This document shows positions 27,302 to 35,292 of a stretch of 64,000 bases of DNA, piece by piece. Source of the stretch: Paludibacteraceae bacterium (lineage in GTDB: Bacteria; Bacteroidota; Bacteroidia; Bacteroidales; Paludibacteraceae); the NCBI GenBank assembly GCA_017478725.1, contig JAFVDD010000012.1:1-64000 (forward strand), read 5' to 3'. Numbering within the stretch: position 1 is the first letter of the stretch; every line of letters starts with the position of its first letter. The position numbers and the translations under genes are program-made. The notes under the pieces are model-generated. The model did not search any database, was not told the origin of the DNA, and saw only the letters and a list, made by a program, of their open reading frames with translations.

Positions 27302-27550
27302 ATGAATGCCCTACAATTGAATGCTGAGATTTACCGCGCCATGGGTGCCATAGCGGAGGATGAGACACTATTGACCAAAGTGCTCAAATACCTCAATGGA
27401 CTGGTGTCCAAGAAAGAAGACGAAACCTTGATGAGCAAGGAAGAGTTTTTCGCCAATGTGGATGAAGCATTGGAGCAATCCAAACATGGCCATGTTCATC
27501 GCATGCGCGACAACGAGTCGCTGGATGATTTTTTACGGAGGGTTGGTTGA
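27302..27550 (+). CDS. Antitoxin of a YoeB/Txe-type module
   Basis: An 82-residue acidic protein starting at ATG 27302 (MNALQLNAEIYRAMGAIAEDE). The C-terminal half (SKEEFFANVDEALEQSKHGHVHRM) is the kind of helical, toxin-wrapping tail seen in antitoxins. No clear Phd/YefM N-terminal domain is visible, so it may be a distinct antitoxin family; the call rests on size, position and overlap with the toxin. It ends with a TGATG overlap. Confidence 0.75.
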   Translation: MNALQLNAEIYRAMGAIAEDETLLTKVLKYLNGLVSKKEDETLMSKEEFFANVDEALEQSKHGHVHRMRDNESLDDFLRRVG

Positions 27551-27822
27551 TGTACAAGATTGATTATACGGACAAGGCTATAGAGCATTTGCGGCGCTTG
27601 CAACAGAATGACCCTAAGGCTTATACTAAAGCCGCCCGGCTCATTTCAGAGCTGAGAGAGCATCCCAAAACCGGAACCGGACATCCTGAACCCCTCAAGG
27701 GTGACCGTGCAGGTCAATGGAGCCGACGCATTACGGATAAACACCGTTTAGTTTATGTCATCAATGACACCGAAGTGGTAGTTTTGTTACTTACAGCCTA
27801 CGGTCATTACGCTGACAAATAA
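27550..27822 (+). CDS. YoeB/Txe family toxin (mRNA interferase)
   Basis: A 90-residue toxin of the RelE/YoeB fold that cleaves mRNA on the ribosome. The family signature is strong: HPKTGTGHPEPLKGDRAGQWSRR, then DKHRLVYVI and a C-terminal HYAD. The conserved Glu, Arg and terminal His/Tyr residues are present. Start ATG 27550 overlaps the antitoxin stop by 1 bp. It converges on the reverse transcriptase gene of the retroelement, 60 bp away, with a hairpin between. Confidence 0.92.
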   Translation: MYKIDYTDKAIEHLRRLQQNDPKAYTKAARLISELREHPKTGTGHPEPLKGDRAGQWSRRITDKHRLVYVINDTEVVVLLLTAYGHYADK

Positions 27823-27852
27823 CCTCTACTTTTTTATACTACACCATGAGCA

Positions 27853-27870
27853 CCGGCGGTATTACGCCGG
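27853..27870. terminator. Stem-loop between toxin and reverse transcriptase
   Basis: CCGGCG, 6-nt loop, CGCCGG. A likely structural terminator for two convergent units; it has no T-tract. Confidence 0.5.
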
Positions 27871-27882
27871 CAGACACGGCTG

Positions 27883-28971
27883 CTATGCGGCGAGGGTGAG
27901 GGCGGCAGCATTATAATGCCTGAGTTGCCCCAGGTAGGAATTCAGTGCCTGCCAGTGACGGAGCGGATCGCGGTGCGGAATGGCGATGTAATGCAGGTAG
28001 TTGTGAGTGGTGCGCTTGCTCAGATAGGTGTAATACGCATGTATCCGTCCTCCCAGGAACGGCACGGTGTCTCCCCTGCGGCTGCGTGTGCTCCATACGT
28101 GGTAGTAATGGACCTTGTGCGGATGGATATGCACGCCGCACTGAGACCGCAGGTTCATATCCACCGCAGCAGCTATACGCTCCAGTTCCTCACGGGTCTC
28201 CGAGACATAGGCGCTGTCGTCCACATAATGGTGGAAATGCCGTATATGCAACACGCGTTTGATATAATGGTCGTTCCCGTTCTGATAGACATTGCTGCTC
28301 AGCTGGCTTGTCAGATCTCCAATCACCAGCCCCACCCCTTGGGGCGAGAAACTGAGTTGTTTGCTGCGCGGGACAACCGCCCAGTCGCGTTCGCTGCCTA
28401 TACGGCGGCATCCTCGCAGAGGGTTGCGTGTGGTGATCAGGTCGGTCAGCCATAGCAGAAAATCCAGGCTCAGTCCGTGCTCTTGCTCGCGGTAATGGCG
28501 GATGAGCAGCCGCCTGAGCATCTTACGCAGGCGGCTGCGGATGATAGACATGAAATAGCCCTCTATATCCAGTTTGAGCACCCAGCAGTCCCGTGTGTAG
28601 TTGCGGCTGACAGAGCGTATATGGTGTTCCAGTCTCCTCACTCCGAACAGGCTTCCCTTGCCTTTGCGGCAGGAGCTGGTGTCATAGATCAGCAGCCGCT
28701 CCACCACCGGCGCCACCGCGTTGTAATAGAGGTGGTGAACGATACGGAAGGAGAACTCGCTGGCAAACACCTCCCGCTTGACCGGATCGCTCACCACGAA
28801 TCGGATACACGGTCCGGGCTTGTAACTCCGGTCGCGTAGCGTCTCATATAGGCGGATGAGTTTGGCCTCATGGTCCATCTCAAACTGCAGCTGCGAGGAG
28901 GTGCTTCTTTTGTTTTTGCGCGCATCTTTGTATGCGCGGAAGACGGCTATCAGCAGATCTTCGTTAGTCAT
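27883..28971 (-). CDS. Reverse transcriptase of a diversity-generating retroelement
   Basis: A 362-residue reverse transcriptase starting at ATG 28971 (MTNEDLLIAVFRAYKDARKNK). Conserved motifs: REVFASEFSFRIVHH (67-80), then SSCRKGKGSL (99-108), the first catalytic Asp in LKLDIEGYF (Asp135), the DGR-specific VIGDLTSQ (216-223, where other RTs have another motif), and YVDD at 249-252. No maturase, thumb-X or integrase domain follows. It sits 43 bp downstream of the template repeat on the same strand. It would copy template RNA into adenine-mutated cDNA. The upstream frame is open through the template but is not part of the protein. Confidence 0.95.
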   Translation of the reverse strand: MTNEDLLIAVFRAYKDARKNKRSTSSQLQFEMDHEAKLIRLYETLRDRSYKPGPCIRFVVSDPVKREVFASEFSFRIVHHLYYNAVAPVVERLLIYDTSSCRKGKGSLFGVRRLEHHIRSVSRNYTRDCWVLKLDIEGYFMSIIRSRLRKMLRRLLIRHYREQEHGLSLDFLLWLTDLITTRNPLRGCRRIGSERDWAVVPRSKQLSFSPQGVGLVIGDLTSQLSSNVYQNGNDHYIKRVLHIRHFHHYVDDSAYVSETREELERIAAAVDMNLRSQCGVHIHPHKVHYYHVWSTRSRRGDTVPFLGGRIHAYYTYLSKRTTHNYLHYIAIPHRDPLRHWQALNSYLGQLRHYNAAALTLAA

Positions 28972-29014
28972 AGGTTGTGACCGGCAGAAGGAGTGATGAC
29001 GCGGCGGCTTGATG

Positions 29015-29193
29015 CTTGGACGAGACGGACCGAGTGGCCGTTGTAGCGATTGTTGTTGTTCGCAGGGTTCAGATTCGAGCCATTGAAGTTCAAGTTGTAT
29101 GCGTTGTCTGAACTCTTGGATGTAGAAGACCAATAGTTGCCGTTCGTACCGACATTGTTCACGGACGTACCATTGCGGTTGCCGGCGGCAGGG
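29015..29193 (-). repeat. Template repeat (TR) of the retroelement
   Basis: 179 bp that match the variable repeat at 30305-30483 at a fixed offset of 1290 bp. All 16 mismatches are adenines on the minus strand of this copy: 9 read G, 6 read T and 1 reads C in the other copy. This one-way pattern identifies it as the unmutated template. It is rich in AAC/AAT codons when read in the target's frame (NNVGTNGNYW, NPANNNNRYNGHS). It lies between the Avd fusion and the reverse transcriptase, the classical position. Confidence 0.97.
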
Positions 29194-29438
29194 CCAATCG
29201 TATATAGCGGTCATTGCTTGAACGTATGGGCAATGGGCGCGGAGCCCCGGTAAGGTAGTGCCCGTACGGACTACGGCGCCTGAACGCCGATGGATAAACC
29301 GGTGCCCCATGACACCGGCTGACCGCTGAATCAAGTCTAACTGTTTCACACCCGGGCAAGCCGCACGGGGCTTATGCTTTCGCCCCATGCCATAGGGTTA
29401 CCCGGTTCTGGAATTTACTGATTACTCAGATGCGTCAT
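29194..29438 (-). other. Non-coding, structured leader region upstream of the template repeat
   Basis: 245 bp between the Avd fusion and the TR. No gene is seen. The DNA is GC-rich with several inverted repeats, for example CCGGTG, 8 nt, CACCGG at 29299-29318. It is probably transcribed as part of the template RNA; folding of this kind of flank affects cDNA priming in studied DGRs. Function here is inferred. Confidence 0.5.
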
Positions 29439-30203
29439 TTATTCTCCTGTCGTGTTTTTTTTCCAGTTTGCCAAATGCCGCTCTGCCAGCACGAGTTTCT
29501 CGCTCACCACGGCGAACTGTTTCACCGTCAGTTGCTTGACCTCGTGTAGCAGGCGGATGTATAATTTAGTGTCTAATAGGCATTCCTCGGTGCGGTCGAT
29601 ATAGTTCATGCGCTCGATACGGTCGCGGCTGCGCCACGCACGCATGATATTCCGCTCGGCGGATATCAGGCTGTGGGTGATGTCGCTGCCTATCGAGTAG
29701 CGGTAATCACGGTCCAGATGATGCAACTGCGGCTGGATATATTCCAGCACCATCGCAGTATGTCGGAACACGGGCAACTCGTCGCAATAATAGTTGCGCG
29801 GCAGTTCAGCATAGGGGTCGAACTTCAGTTCGTCGGGCTTGGGTATTTTCTCCACCGGCTGGATGGGTTCTTTCTTCTCCTTGACGGGAACACCCTGTTT
29901 CCAATCAAGGAATGCGCGCTCGTCTCGCGCATCCCTCACATCCGCGTGTATCTCGGTTGAGTTGTCCATCATCACCGCGTTCGGCAGGTACTTAGCCAAC
30001 TGCGCGTCCGGAAAACCGATGGAGATAATCTCCTGCCCCACGGCTTTCACCATCCGCTTGGTCGGGCGGAAGCCGTAGCGTTTGGCAAGCAGGAAAGCAC
30101 TCATCTCATAGGCTTTCCAGAACTTGCCTTCCTTGAACATAACCACTTTCTGCAGGTTGCCTACCTGCTTCTCACGTATCAATATTTCCGCTATTGTTGC
30201 CAT
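29439..30203 (-). CDS. DGR accessory protein: MutS-I-like domain fused to an Avd-type domain
   Basis: A 254-residue protein. Residues about 150-250 (FRHTAMVLEYIQPQLHHLD, then RAWRSRDRIERMNYI, LHEVKQLTVKQFAVVSEKL) fit the four-helix bundle of Avd, the partner that binds the reverse transcriptase and template RNA. Residues about 1-75 (MFKEGKFWKAYEMSAFLLAKRYG, PTKR, IGFPDAQLAKYLPNAV) follow the pattern of MutS domain I, which contacts DNA mismatches. A Lys/Pro/Glu linker joins them. Avd-like and MutS-like (MSL) accessory genes are both known from DGRs; a fusion of the two is my reading and has not been tested by search. It starts 97 bp after the target gene stop. Confidence 0.8.
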   Translation of the reverse strand: MATIAEILIREKQVGNLQKVVMFKEGKFWKAYEMSAFLLAKRYGFRPTKRMVKAVGQEIISIGFPDAQLAKYLPNAVMMDNSTEIHADVRDARDERAFLDWKQGVPVKEKKEPIQPVEKIPKPDELKFDPYAELPRNYYCDELPVFRHTAMVLEYIQPQLHHLDRDYRYSIGSDITHSLISAERNIMRAWRSRDRIERMNYIDRTEECLLDTKLYIRLLHEVKQLTVKQFAVVSEKLVLAERHLANWKKNTTGE

Positions 30204-30210
30204 ATCGTCG

Positions 30211-30227
30211 CGCGCCTTAAAGGCGCG
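30211..30227. repeat. Short palindrome before the Avd fusion gene
   Basis: Perfect inverted repeat CGCGCCTT, 1 nt, AAGGCGCG, 8 bp upstream of the Avd-fusion start. Confidence 0.6.
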
Positions 30228-30237
30228 ATTGAACCGC

Positions 30238-30283
30238 TTTTTTCCAACCTTGGCGCCAAGGGTGGCGCTTAGGTCGGAAAAAA
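30238..30283. repeat. DNA hairpin/cruciform downstream of the variable repeat
   Basis: Arms TTTTTTCCAACCT and AGGTCGGAAAAAA pair at 12 of 13 positions around a 20-nt loop containing the palindrome CCTTGGCGCCAAGG (30248-30261). It starts 22 bp beyond the variable repeat. In phage BPP-1 a hairpin just after the repeat promotes homing. It is followed by A-runs in both directions, so it is not an ordinary terminator. Confidence 0.7.
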
Positions 30284-30299
30284 GGATGCTGAAATCTTG

Positions 30300-32378
30300 T
30301 TATTCTTGGACGAGACGGACCGAGCGGCCGTCGTAGCGATCGTTGTTGCTCGCAGGGTTCAGACTCGAGCCATTGAAGTACAAGCGGAATGCGTAGTCTG
30401 AACTCTTGGACGTAGAAGACCAATAGTAGCCGCTCGTACCGACATAGCTCACGGACGTACCATTGCGGTAGCCGGCGGCAGGGAGGAATACGGCGTTGTG
30501 CGCCTCAAAGTCGCTTGCCCAATCCGACGCAGAGATCGTGTTGCTATTGAAGGCAGCCGAGGTGGTATTGGTGCTTGTGAGGGCATGATAAGAGGTACTC
30601 CAGTCATCGGGCAGGATGATGAGACCTGTCACGCTATTGACAGTAGCCTTGGCATAATACACCCCTGAAGTAGTGGAACGGCCGGTAAGCAGATACGTCC
30701 ACTCAGCGCTTGTCATCGTACGCCATGTACCACCGAGGTCAGCGGCAGCCACGGCACCCCAGTCATTAGCGGAGCCCATCTCTGCGCCGTCGGCGGTGAC
30801 AGAGTTGAGGTAATCGCTATTGGTGGTAGTAGCTTTAGCAGGATCGGTAGCAGCCACACCCCAACCGAAGAGGTCGATAACGCCGGAGGTCATGCTGTTA
30901 TTGCCCACAGCATTGCCGATGAAGGTGAACTGGTCGGCTGCAAACTGCCACTTGCTATTATCAATGTCGTACTGGAGGTTACCCTTCGAGAATTTTACCG
31001 TAGTACCGGCAGCTACCGTGAACGGGCCATAGGTGGTCACCGCGGGAGTGGCAGAGCCCTCGGAGAGGATAACATCGGTCTGGTCGCCTTCGTCCTGAAC
31101 GCCCCAAGCCTGAACAGACTCGACATTCACTTTCACCTCATGCAGACCCAGCTTGATGTTGAGGATAGAGGTGGTACCGGCGGTCATGGTGAACGCTGAG
31201 ATTTCATCGGAGGTGATGTCATTCTCAATCTCCGAGTAACCGCCGTCGAGGGCGGCATCCTTGGTGATCACCGCATATTTGACACGCACCTTGAACCCGT
31301 TGCCCGTCGTGCCCGGCACGAAGAGGGCACCGTTGGCGGCATTGGTGAGGTTTTTCTTGACGGTCGTCACACCGGCACCGGTCTGTGCATCATAGCCCGA
31401 AGCAACATAGAGGAGGTCGGTGTTGATATCCGTGGAAGCGAAATTGTAAGAGGTGATGTCACCGCTCTGGTCGGACCACAGAGGCTCGTTGGCAGTGGTG
31501 TTGTCCAGCGAGAGCTTGCCGTAGGTGTAGAAGATAGGGCTGGTGCCGTCGCCGGAGATGAGCTCCACCTCCTTGATCATCACCTTGGTATTGGTGGCGT
31601 CGAACGTCTCGCCGCTCTGCTCATACACCTGCACGGTAGCGCCGAACATAGCCAGAGCGTGGCGGAAATGGAAGGGGATCTTGGCATCCGTGGTCGGTTT
31701 CACCAGGTCCTTGAACGCAAAACCGGCATCCACGATCTTGGCGGCAGCGGTGGCGTTGGAGGTATAATCGGTATTGGCTACACCCCACAAGAGGTCCACA
31801 CCCGTACCGGTTGTCTCCGCGCGGTACGTCAATACCGGCGCACCGTGTGCATCATTGGCGGAGATACCTATGATACCGGTAGCCGTAGCGGGATCGGCAG
31901 GCAGGTCAGCCGTAGCGATATACGGCGCATAGGCGAAGAACGACAGTTTGTCGCTCGGCGTACCGGCGGTGTGGCCCGCCTCTACGGTAGCCGCCCACTC
32001 GTTGGGCCAGTACTTGACAGGGCTGTAGCCCCATGCAGCGCCGTCCCACTGTACCAGCTGGTTGTACATGAAGTTAGGCGTACTACCGGTAGTGGTGTTG
32101 CCGTCGAAATCACCGGCCTCGGTGTAATAAGCGAACACACCGAACTGCTGTTTGCCGTCCGCTTTGAGGGCATCCAGGTCATTGATGAGACCCGTCTTGG
32201 TGGCGCCGGGAGCGCGCCGAGGACGGGGAGACTGTGCGTTCTGCTGAGCAGACGCGTTAAACGCAACGGCTACCTCGCCGTTGGGGTTCTCGGGAGCATT
32301 CAGCTGAGCTGATTTCTCCGAGCAGGCAGACAGCATCAATGCCGCCGCTGCCATTGCAAATAAACTTTTCTTTTTCAT
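30300..32378 (-). CDS. Fimbrillin-like lipoprotein with C-type-lectin variable domain, target of the retroelement
   Basis: A 692-residue lipoprotein: lipobox LSAC with Cys19. Residues about 25-400 look like a fimbrillin (Mfa-like) domain: FGVFAYYT, PNFMYNQLVQW, PVKYWPNEW, DLLWGVAN, FHFRHALAMFGATV. Residues about 445-692 form a C-type-lectin-fold domain (VDLFGWGVAATD, GGTWRTMTSAEWTYLL, YYWSSTSKSS, SVRLVQE), the standard DGR target fold. The variable repeat codes for residues about 633-691, ending just before the stop. Fourteen residues differ from the template, for example N to Y, S, D and R. It is probably the ligand-binding tip of a surface fibre. It follows DUF3868/DUF3575 and DUF5119 genes. 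Confidence 0.93.
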   Translation of the reverse strand: MKKKSLFAMAAAALMLSACSEKSAQLNAPENPNGEVAVAFNASAQQNAQSPRPRRAPGATKTGLINDLDALKADGKQQFGVFAYYTEAGDFDGNTTTGSTPNFMYNQLVQWDGAAWGYSPVKYWPNEWAATVEAGHTAGTPSDKLSFFAYAPYIATADLPADPATATGIIGISANDAHGAPVLTYRAETTGTGVDLLWGVANTDYTSNATAAAKIVDAGFAFKDLVKPTTDAKIPFHFRHALAMFGATVQVYEQSGETFDATNTKVMIKEVELISGDGTSPIFYTYGKLSLDNTTANEPLWSDQSGDITSYNFASTDINTDLLYVASGYDAQTGAGVTTVKKNLTNAANGALFVPGTTGNGFKVRVKYAVITKDAALDGGYSEIENDITSDEISAFTMTAGTTSILNIKLGLHEVKVNVESVQAWGVQDEGDQTDVILSEGSATPAVTTYGPFTVAAGTTVKFSKGNLQYDIDNSKWQFAADQFTFIGNAVGNNSMTSGVIDLFGWGVAATDPAKATTTNSDYLNSVTADGAEMGSANDWGAVAAADLGGTWRTMTSAEWTYLLTGRSTTSGVYYAKATVNSVTGLIILPDDWSTSYHALTSTNTTSAAFNSNTISASDWASDFEAHNAVFLPAAGYRNGTSVSYVGTSGYYWSSTSKSSDYAFRLYFNGSSLNPASNNDRYDGRSVRLVQE
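30305..30483 (-). repeat. Variable repeat (VR) in the target gene
   Basis: 179 bp at the very 3' end of the adhesin gene. It differs from the template at 16 sites, all template adenines: 14 residues change and one substitution is silent. The last 20 bp (minus-strand end CTCGTCCAAG) are identical to the template and GC-rich, like an initiation-of-mutagenic-homing site; the sequences part immediately after. Confidence 0.97.
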
Positions 32379-32446
32379 TGTTTCAGAGATTTTAGTGAAA
32401 CGTTGGTTAATAAATAATTGAGTATCTGGTTAATACTTTTGGTTCA

Positions 32447-32496
32447 TTAGGGTCTTTAAGGACTTTAAGGTCTTTAAGGTCCTTAGGGACTTTACA
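32447..32496. repeat. GGTCTTTAAGGACTTTAAGG tandem words
   Basis: About five units of TTTAAGGTC/TTTAAGGAC over the stop codon of the DUF5119 gene and into the gap before the adhesin gene. Confidence 0.85.
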
Positions 32497-33652
32497 TCGT
32501 TATGCTTGTGCTGTCGCCTATGGCCCAGGGTTCGACCGTCACATCGAAGAACGAGGCAATGGTGTCGCCCTCCGTAGGCAGGACAGGATAGTCGAAGGGC
32601 TCGTCGATGACAATATCTATATCCAGCTGCAGGCTTCCGCGCAAGGGCAGGCGCTGCGTATAGTCGCCGGCGAAGATGTCTTCCGCCACGTCGCGGTAAT
32701 GGAGGATCTTGCCTACCTGATAGCGGTAGGTGACTTGTCCGCCTGTGCGCAGGCGGTACATCAGCCAGAGGCTGTTGTCCTCCTCCATCCTGTCCTCCGC
32801 CCGCTCTTTGCCGTGGCGGATACCGAACGTGGAGGTATGGCACACCATCCAGTCGCGCACGCTGTCGCCCTCCAGCGTCTGGCCGCTAACCTCCGCCAGC
32901 GTACCGCGGTGCTGCTCCCAGTCCTCCAGCCACAGCATACACGTGTCCGCCGTACGCCATACACGCGAGAGGTAGAAACCGTCCGCCATACCCGTCATCG
33001 CCGACGCCTCGACAGCGCGCATACGCTCGATACTGTCGGTGCGGACATAGACATGCAGGCGGCAGGTCATGTCGCTCACCGTATCGTAGAGATGGATCAT
33101 CATCGTGTCCGGCACCGCCGCCTCCTGATAGGGCACGAACCGGCGGTATTGCTCCACCTGCTCCTCCGTGATAGTAAAACTATCCACCGCCGTGCCGATT
33201 ACTCCCGGCGACCAGACATAGCTGTTCTCCCTGGTGCGCACGGCAGGGGCGTTGTGCCTGCCCGGCACGGTATAGGTGATGTCCTCGCGGATATTGCTCC
33301 GCGCGGCGATGTCCGAATACGACCACGTGTCATGAAACGCCATGGTCTGATAGTCGGCAAAGGTCTCGTTCATCACAATCAGTTTGTAGTTCCCTGCGTC
33401 CAGGCGCATGTCCATCGAATCCACCCGGTCGGTCACATAGCGGTCCACGATGCTGTCGCCGTCCCTGGCCAGCAGCACGGTCATCAGCTCGGGGTGCTCG
33501 CCCAGCGGCACCCAGTGGGTATGCAGGCGCACAATCACCGCCCCGTCGTAGTAACGCTCCAGCGGACGGCGCTGATAATAGTCATACCACGGCGTGCAGG
33601 CACATATCGCGCATGCCACGCACAATACTATGTAGAGTCGGGTTTTCGTCAT
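32492..33652 (-). CDS. DUF5119 fimbrial-operon lipoprotein
   Basis: A 386-residue lipoprotein with a lipobox ending at Cys19 (ACAICAC). Residues after it contain RPLERYYDGAVIVRLHTHW, the N-terminal signature of DUF5119 proteins that are found next to fimbrillins in Bacteroidales. Later come all-beta segments with RLHVYVR and LSRVWRT. It is probably a minor pilin or anchor of the fibre; this is from context. Its start overlaps a tandem-word tract (33648-33679). It lies between the DUF3868/DUF3575 gene and the adhesin. Confidence 0.8.
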   Translation of the reverse strand: MTKTRLYIVLCVACAICACTPWYDYYQRRPLERYYDGAVIVRLHTHWVPLGEHPELMTVLLARDGDSIVDRYVTDRVDSMDMRLDAGNYKLIVMNETFADYQTMAFHDTWSYSDIAARSNIREDITYTVPGRHNAPAVRTRENSYVWSPGVIGTAVDSFTITEEQVEQYRRFVPYQEAAVPDTMMIHLYDTVSDMTCRLHVYVRTDSIERMRAVEASAMTGMADGFYLSRVWRTADTCMLWLEDWEQHRGTLAEVSGQTLEGDSVRDWMVCHTSTFGIRHGKERAEDRMEEDNSLWLMYRLRTGGQVTYRYQVGKILHYRDVAEDIFAGDYTQRLPLRGSLQLDIDIVIDEPFDYPVLPTEGDTIASFFDVTVEPWAIGDSTSITM

Positions 33653-33679
33653 GTCGTCATGTCGTTATGTCGTTATGCC
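33648..33679. repeat. ATGTCGTTATGTCG tandem words over a start codon
   Basis: Four units of ATGTCGTC/ATGTCGTT cover the start codon of the DUF5119 gene and its upstream gap. The same word type is seen at 3267. Confidence 0.8.
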
Positions 33680-33681
33680 GG

Positions 33682-35292
33682 CTATTTGTCTTTCGCGTTA
33701 AACATATAGCCGATGCTGATTTTCAGTTTGGTAGGGCCGATATACCAGAGGTGGCGGTTCTCCTGAAAGATCAGGTGCTCGTCGTTGAACATACCTTTGT
33801 AATACCGCTGTGGACCGCCCATATAGCCGGCGCTGACGGAGAACTCCATGTTCCAGAACGGCGCCAGCGGAATCACATAGCCGTAGGTGAGACCGATAGA
33901 GGTATATTCGCCCTGCCATCCGTCGCGGTTGCCAGCTGTCTGGATGTCGTAGAACCCTCCCGCTCCATACAGCCCGAGAAAATGGCCGTTCATCACCGGC
34001 TGAACCCACTCGCATTGGTTGCGGAACCAATACCTCAGCTCAATACCCGCCATCATGAACGAATAGGCACCTGTACCCATGGTGCTGCTATTGCCCCTGC
34101 CGAAGACATACCACGGCGTCCACCACTCCGCCATGATACTCCAGGGGTGGTAGCCGATGGGCACCTCTATCTCGATATTCGGCGTGATGGCGGCGTCGAA
34201 GAGGAGGTTGGTTTTGACGGCAAAGAGGGGTCTGCGCCTCGGCAGCACATCCAGTTTGTCCGGCTGCGCCTCGCCGTAGAGCGTGTCGATACGCAGGACG
34301 GTCTGCATCTCGCGGTGCACCTTGTTGCGGAGACGGCTGTACTCGATCGTATATTCGGTATAACGGAGCAGCGGGAAGAGCTCGCGCTTGAGGCGCTGCA
34401 TGGTCTTGGGATAGCGCTGCATCATACGGCTGAGCCGGAGGTCCTCGTCGGTCTCGCGGAAGGTCATCGCCATGAGGCTGTCGCGCACCGCGCCTGCCGT
34501 CCATGTCAGGAGCGAGTCCCTCAGCCCCTGCCAGTTCTCCGGCGTGGAGCCGCACACCACCAGCGAGTCCGGCAGCCCGTAGCGCGCCGTCACATAATCG
34601 CGGATAGTAAGCATACGCCCCTGCGCCAGGTCGGCGTTGTGGCGGTAGGGTCCTTCGGGCGAAGCATAGCCGTGCAGCGTCACGCGGGTGACTACGATGT
34701 CGCTGTCCTCCGTGAACCGCCTAAAATCGCGGTCGAGGGCTTCCAGCTCTGCGGTATTGGCGAGATAAGCGGTGTCGAGAACGGTCTTGTCCAACCGGAA
34801 GGATATACGAAGGGTGTTGCTATACACCCCTGCAGGCGCTATCACACGTTCGTGCCAAGTGGTGTCGCGGTGCTGCGCCGTGTCCGCTTCGGTGATCGAG
34901 ACGCGGAGCGGCAGCACGCACACATGGCGGGTGTCGCAGCCGATCGCCTCGTCCTGGATGAGCATCATGCGCGCATCCGCCATCCACGGCTGATAAGGCA
35001 CCGTAGCGCGGTAATACGTAAGCGTATCGCCGCGAGGGTGCATCACCTGCATATGCGCCGCCGAGTCGTACGGATGCGCATGCATCGCGCCCGTACGATG
35101 ATGCACGTACGCGCGCGTGTCCAATATAGATATATCGGGGAAAAAGAGACTGTCGCGCCCGTTGGTGAGCAGAGGCGACACATGCACTATCAGGTCCTTG
35201 GCGGGAGTGCCTATCCGCTGTGCACGCAGGTAGAGCGACAGCTGGATGCCGCTGTCGGTACGCACCAGCGAGACCGACTCCGCATCTATCAA
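33682..35292 (-). CDS. DUF3868/DUF3575 outer-membrane fimbrial assembly protein (5' end frameshifted)
   Basis: At least 536 residues. The N-terminal half fits DUF3868; the middle has an OmpA-like segment (VTLHGYASPEGPYRHNADLAQGR); the C-terminal 190 residues, from FAVKTNLLFDAAITPNIEIEVPIG, are a DUF3575 beta-barrel. This pairing is typical of fimbrial operons. The only in-frame standard start is TTG 35292, which would leave no signal peptide, yet the open frame just upstream encodes RLLCAVCLCFSLLPAQA, a good one. The nearest ATGs (35398, 35471) are out of frame, see the C8 tract. Coordinates give the certain part. It is the first gene of the fimbrial/retroelement operon. Confidence 0.8.
   Translation of the reverse strand: MIDAESVSLVRTDSGIQLSLYLRAQRIGTPAKDLIVHVSPLLTNGRDSLFFPDISILDTRAYVHHRTGAMHAHPYDSAAHMQVMHPRGDTLTYYRATVPYQPWMADARMMLIQDEAIGCDTRHVCVLPLRVSITEADTAQHRDTTWHERVIAPAGVYSNTLRISFRLDKTVLDTAYLANTAELEALDRDFRRFTEDSDIVVTRVTLHGYASPEGPYRHNADLAQGRMLTIRDYVTARYGLPDSLVVCGSTPENWQGLRDSLLTWTAGAVRDSLMAMTFRETDEDLRLSRMMQRYPKTMQRLKRELFPLLRYTEYTIEYSRLRNKVHREMQTVLRIDTLYGEAQPDKLDVLPRRRPLFAVKTNLLFDAAITPNIEIEVPIGYHPWSIMAEWWTPWYVFGRGNSSTMGTGAYSFMMAGIELRYWFRNQCEWVQPVMNGHFLGLYGAGGFYDIQTAGNRDGWQGEYTSIGLTYGYVIPLAPFWNMEFSVSAGYMGGPQRYYKGMFNDEHLIFQENRHLWYIGPTKLKISIGYMFNAKDK

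Noticed and set aside
27883..28971. Group II intron or retron
   Set aside because: No maturase or endonuclease domain, intron ends or msr/msd-like RNA; the adenine-specific TR/VR pair defines a DGR.
28972..29388. N-terminal extension of the reverse transcriptase through the template repeat
   Set aside because: The frame is open, but the extension would be coded by TR and leader DNA, has no RT similarity, and the RT begins naturally at ATG 28971.
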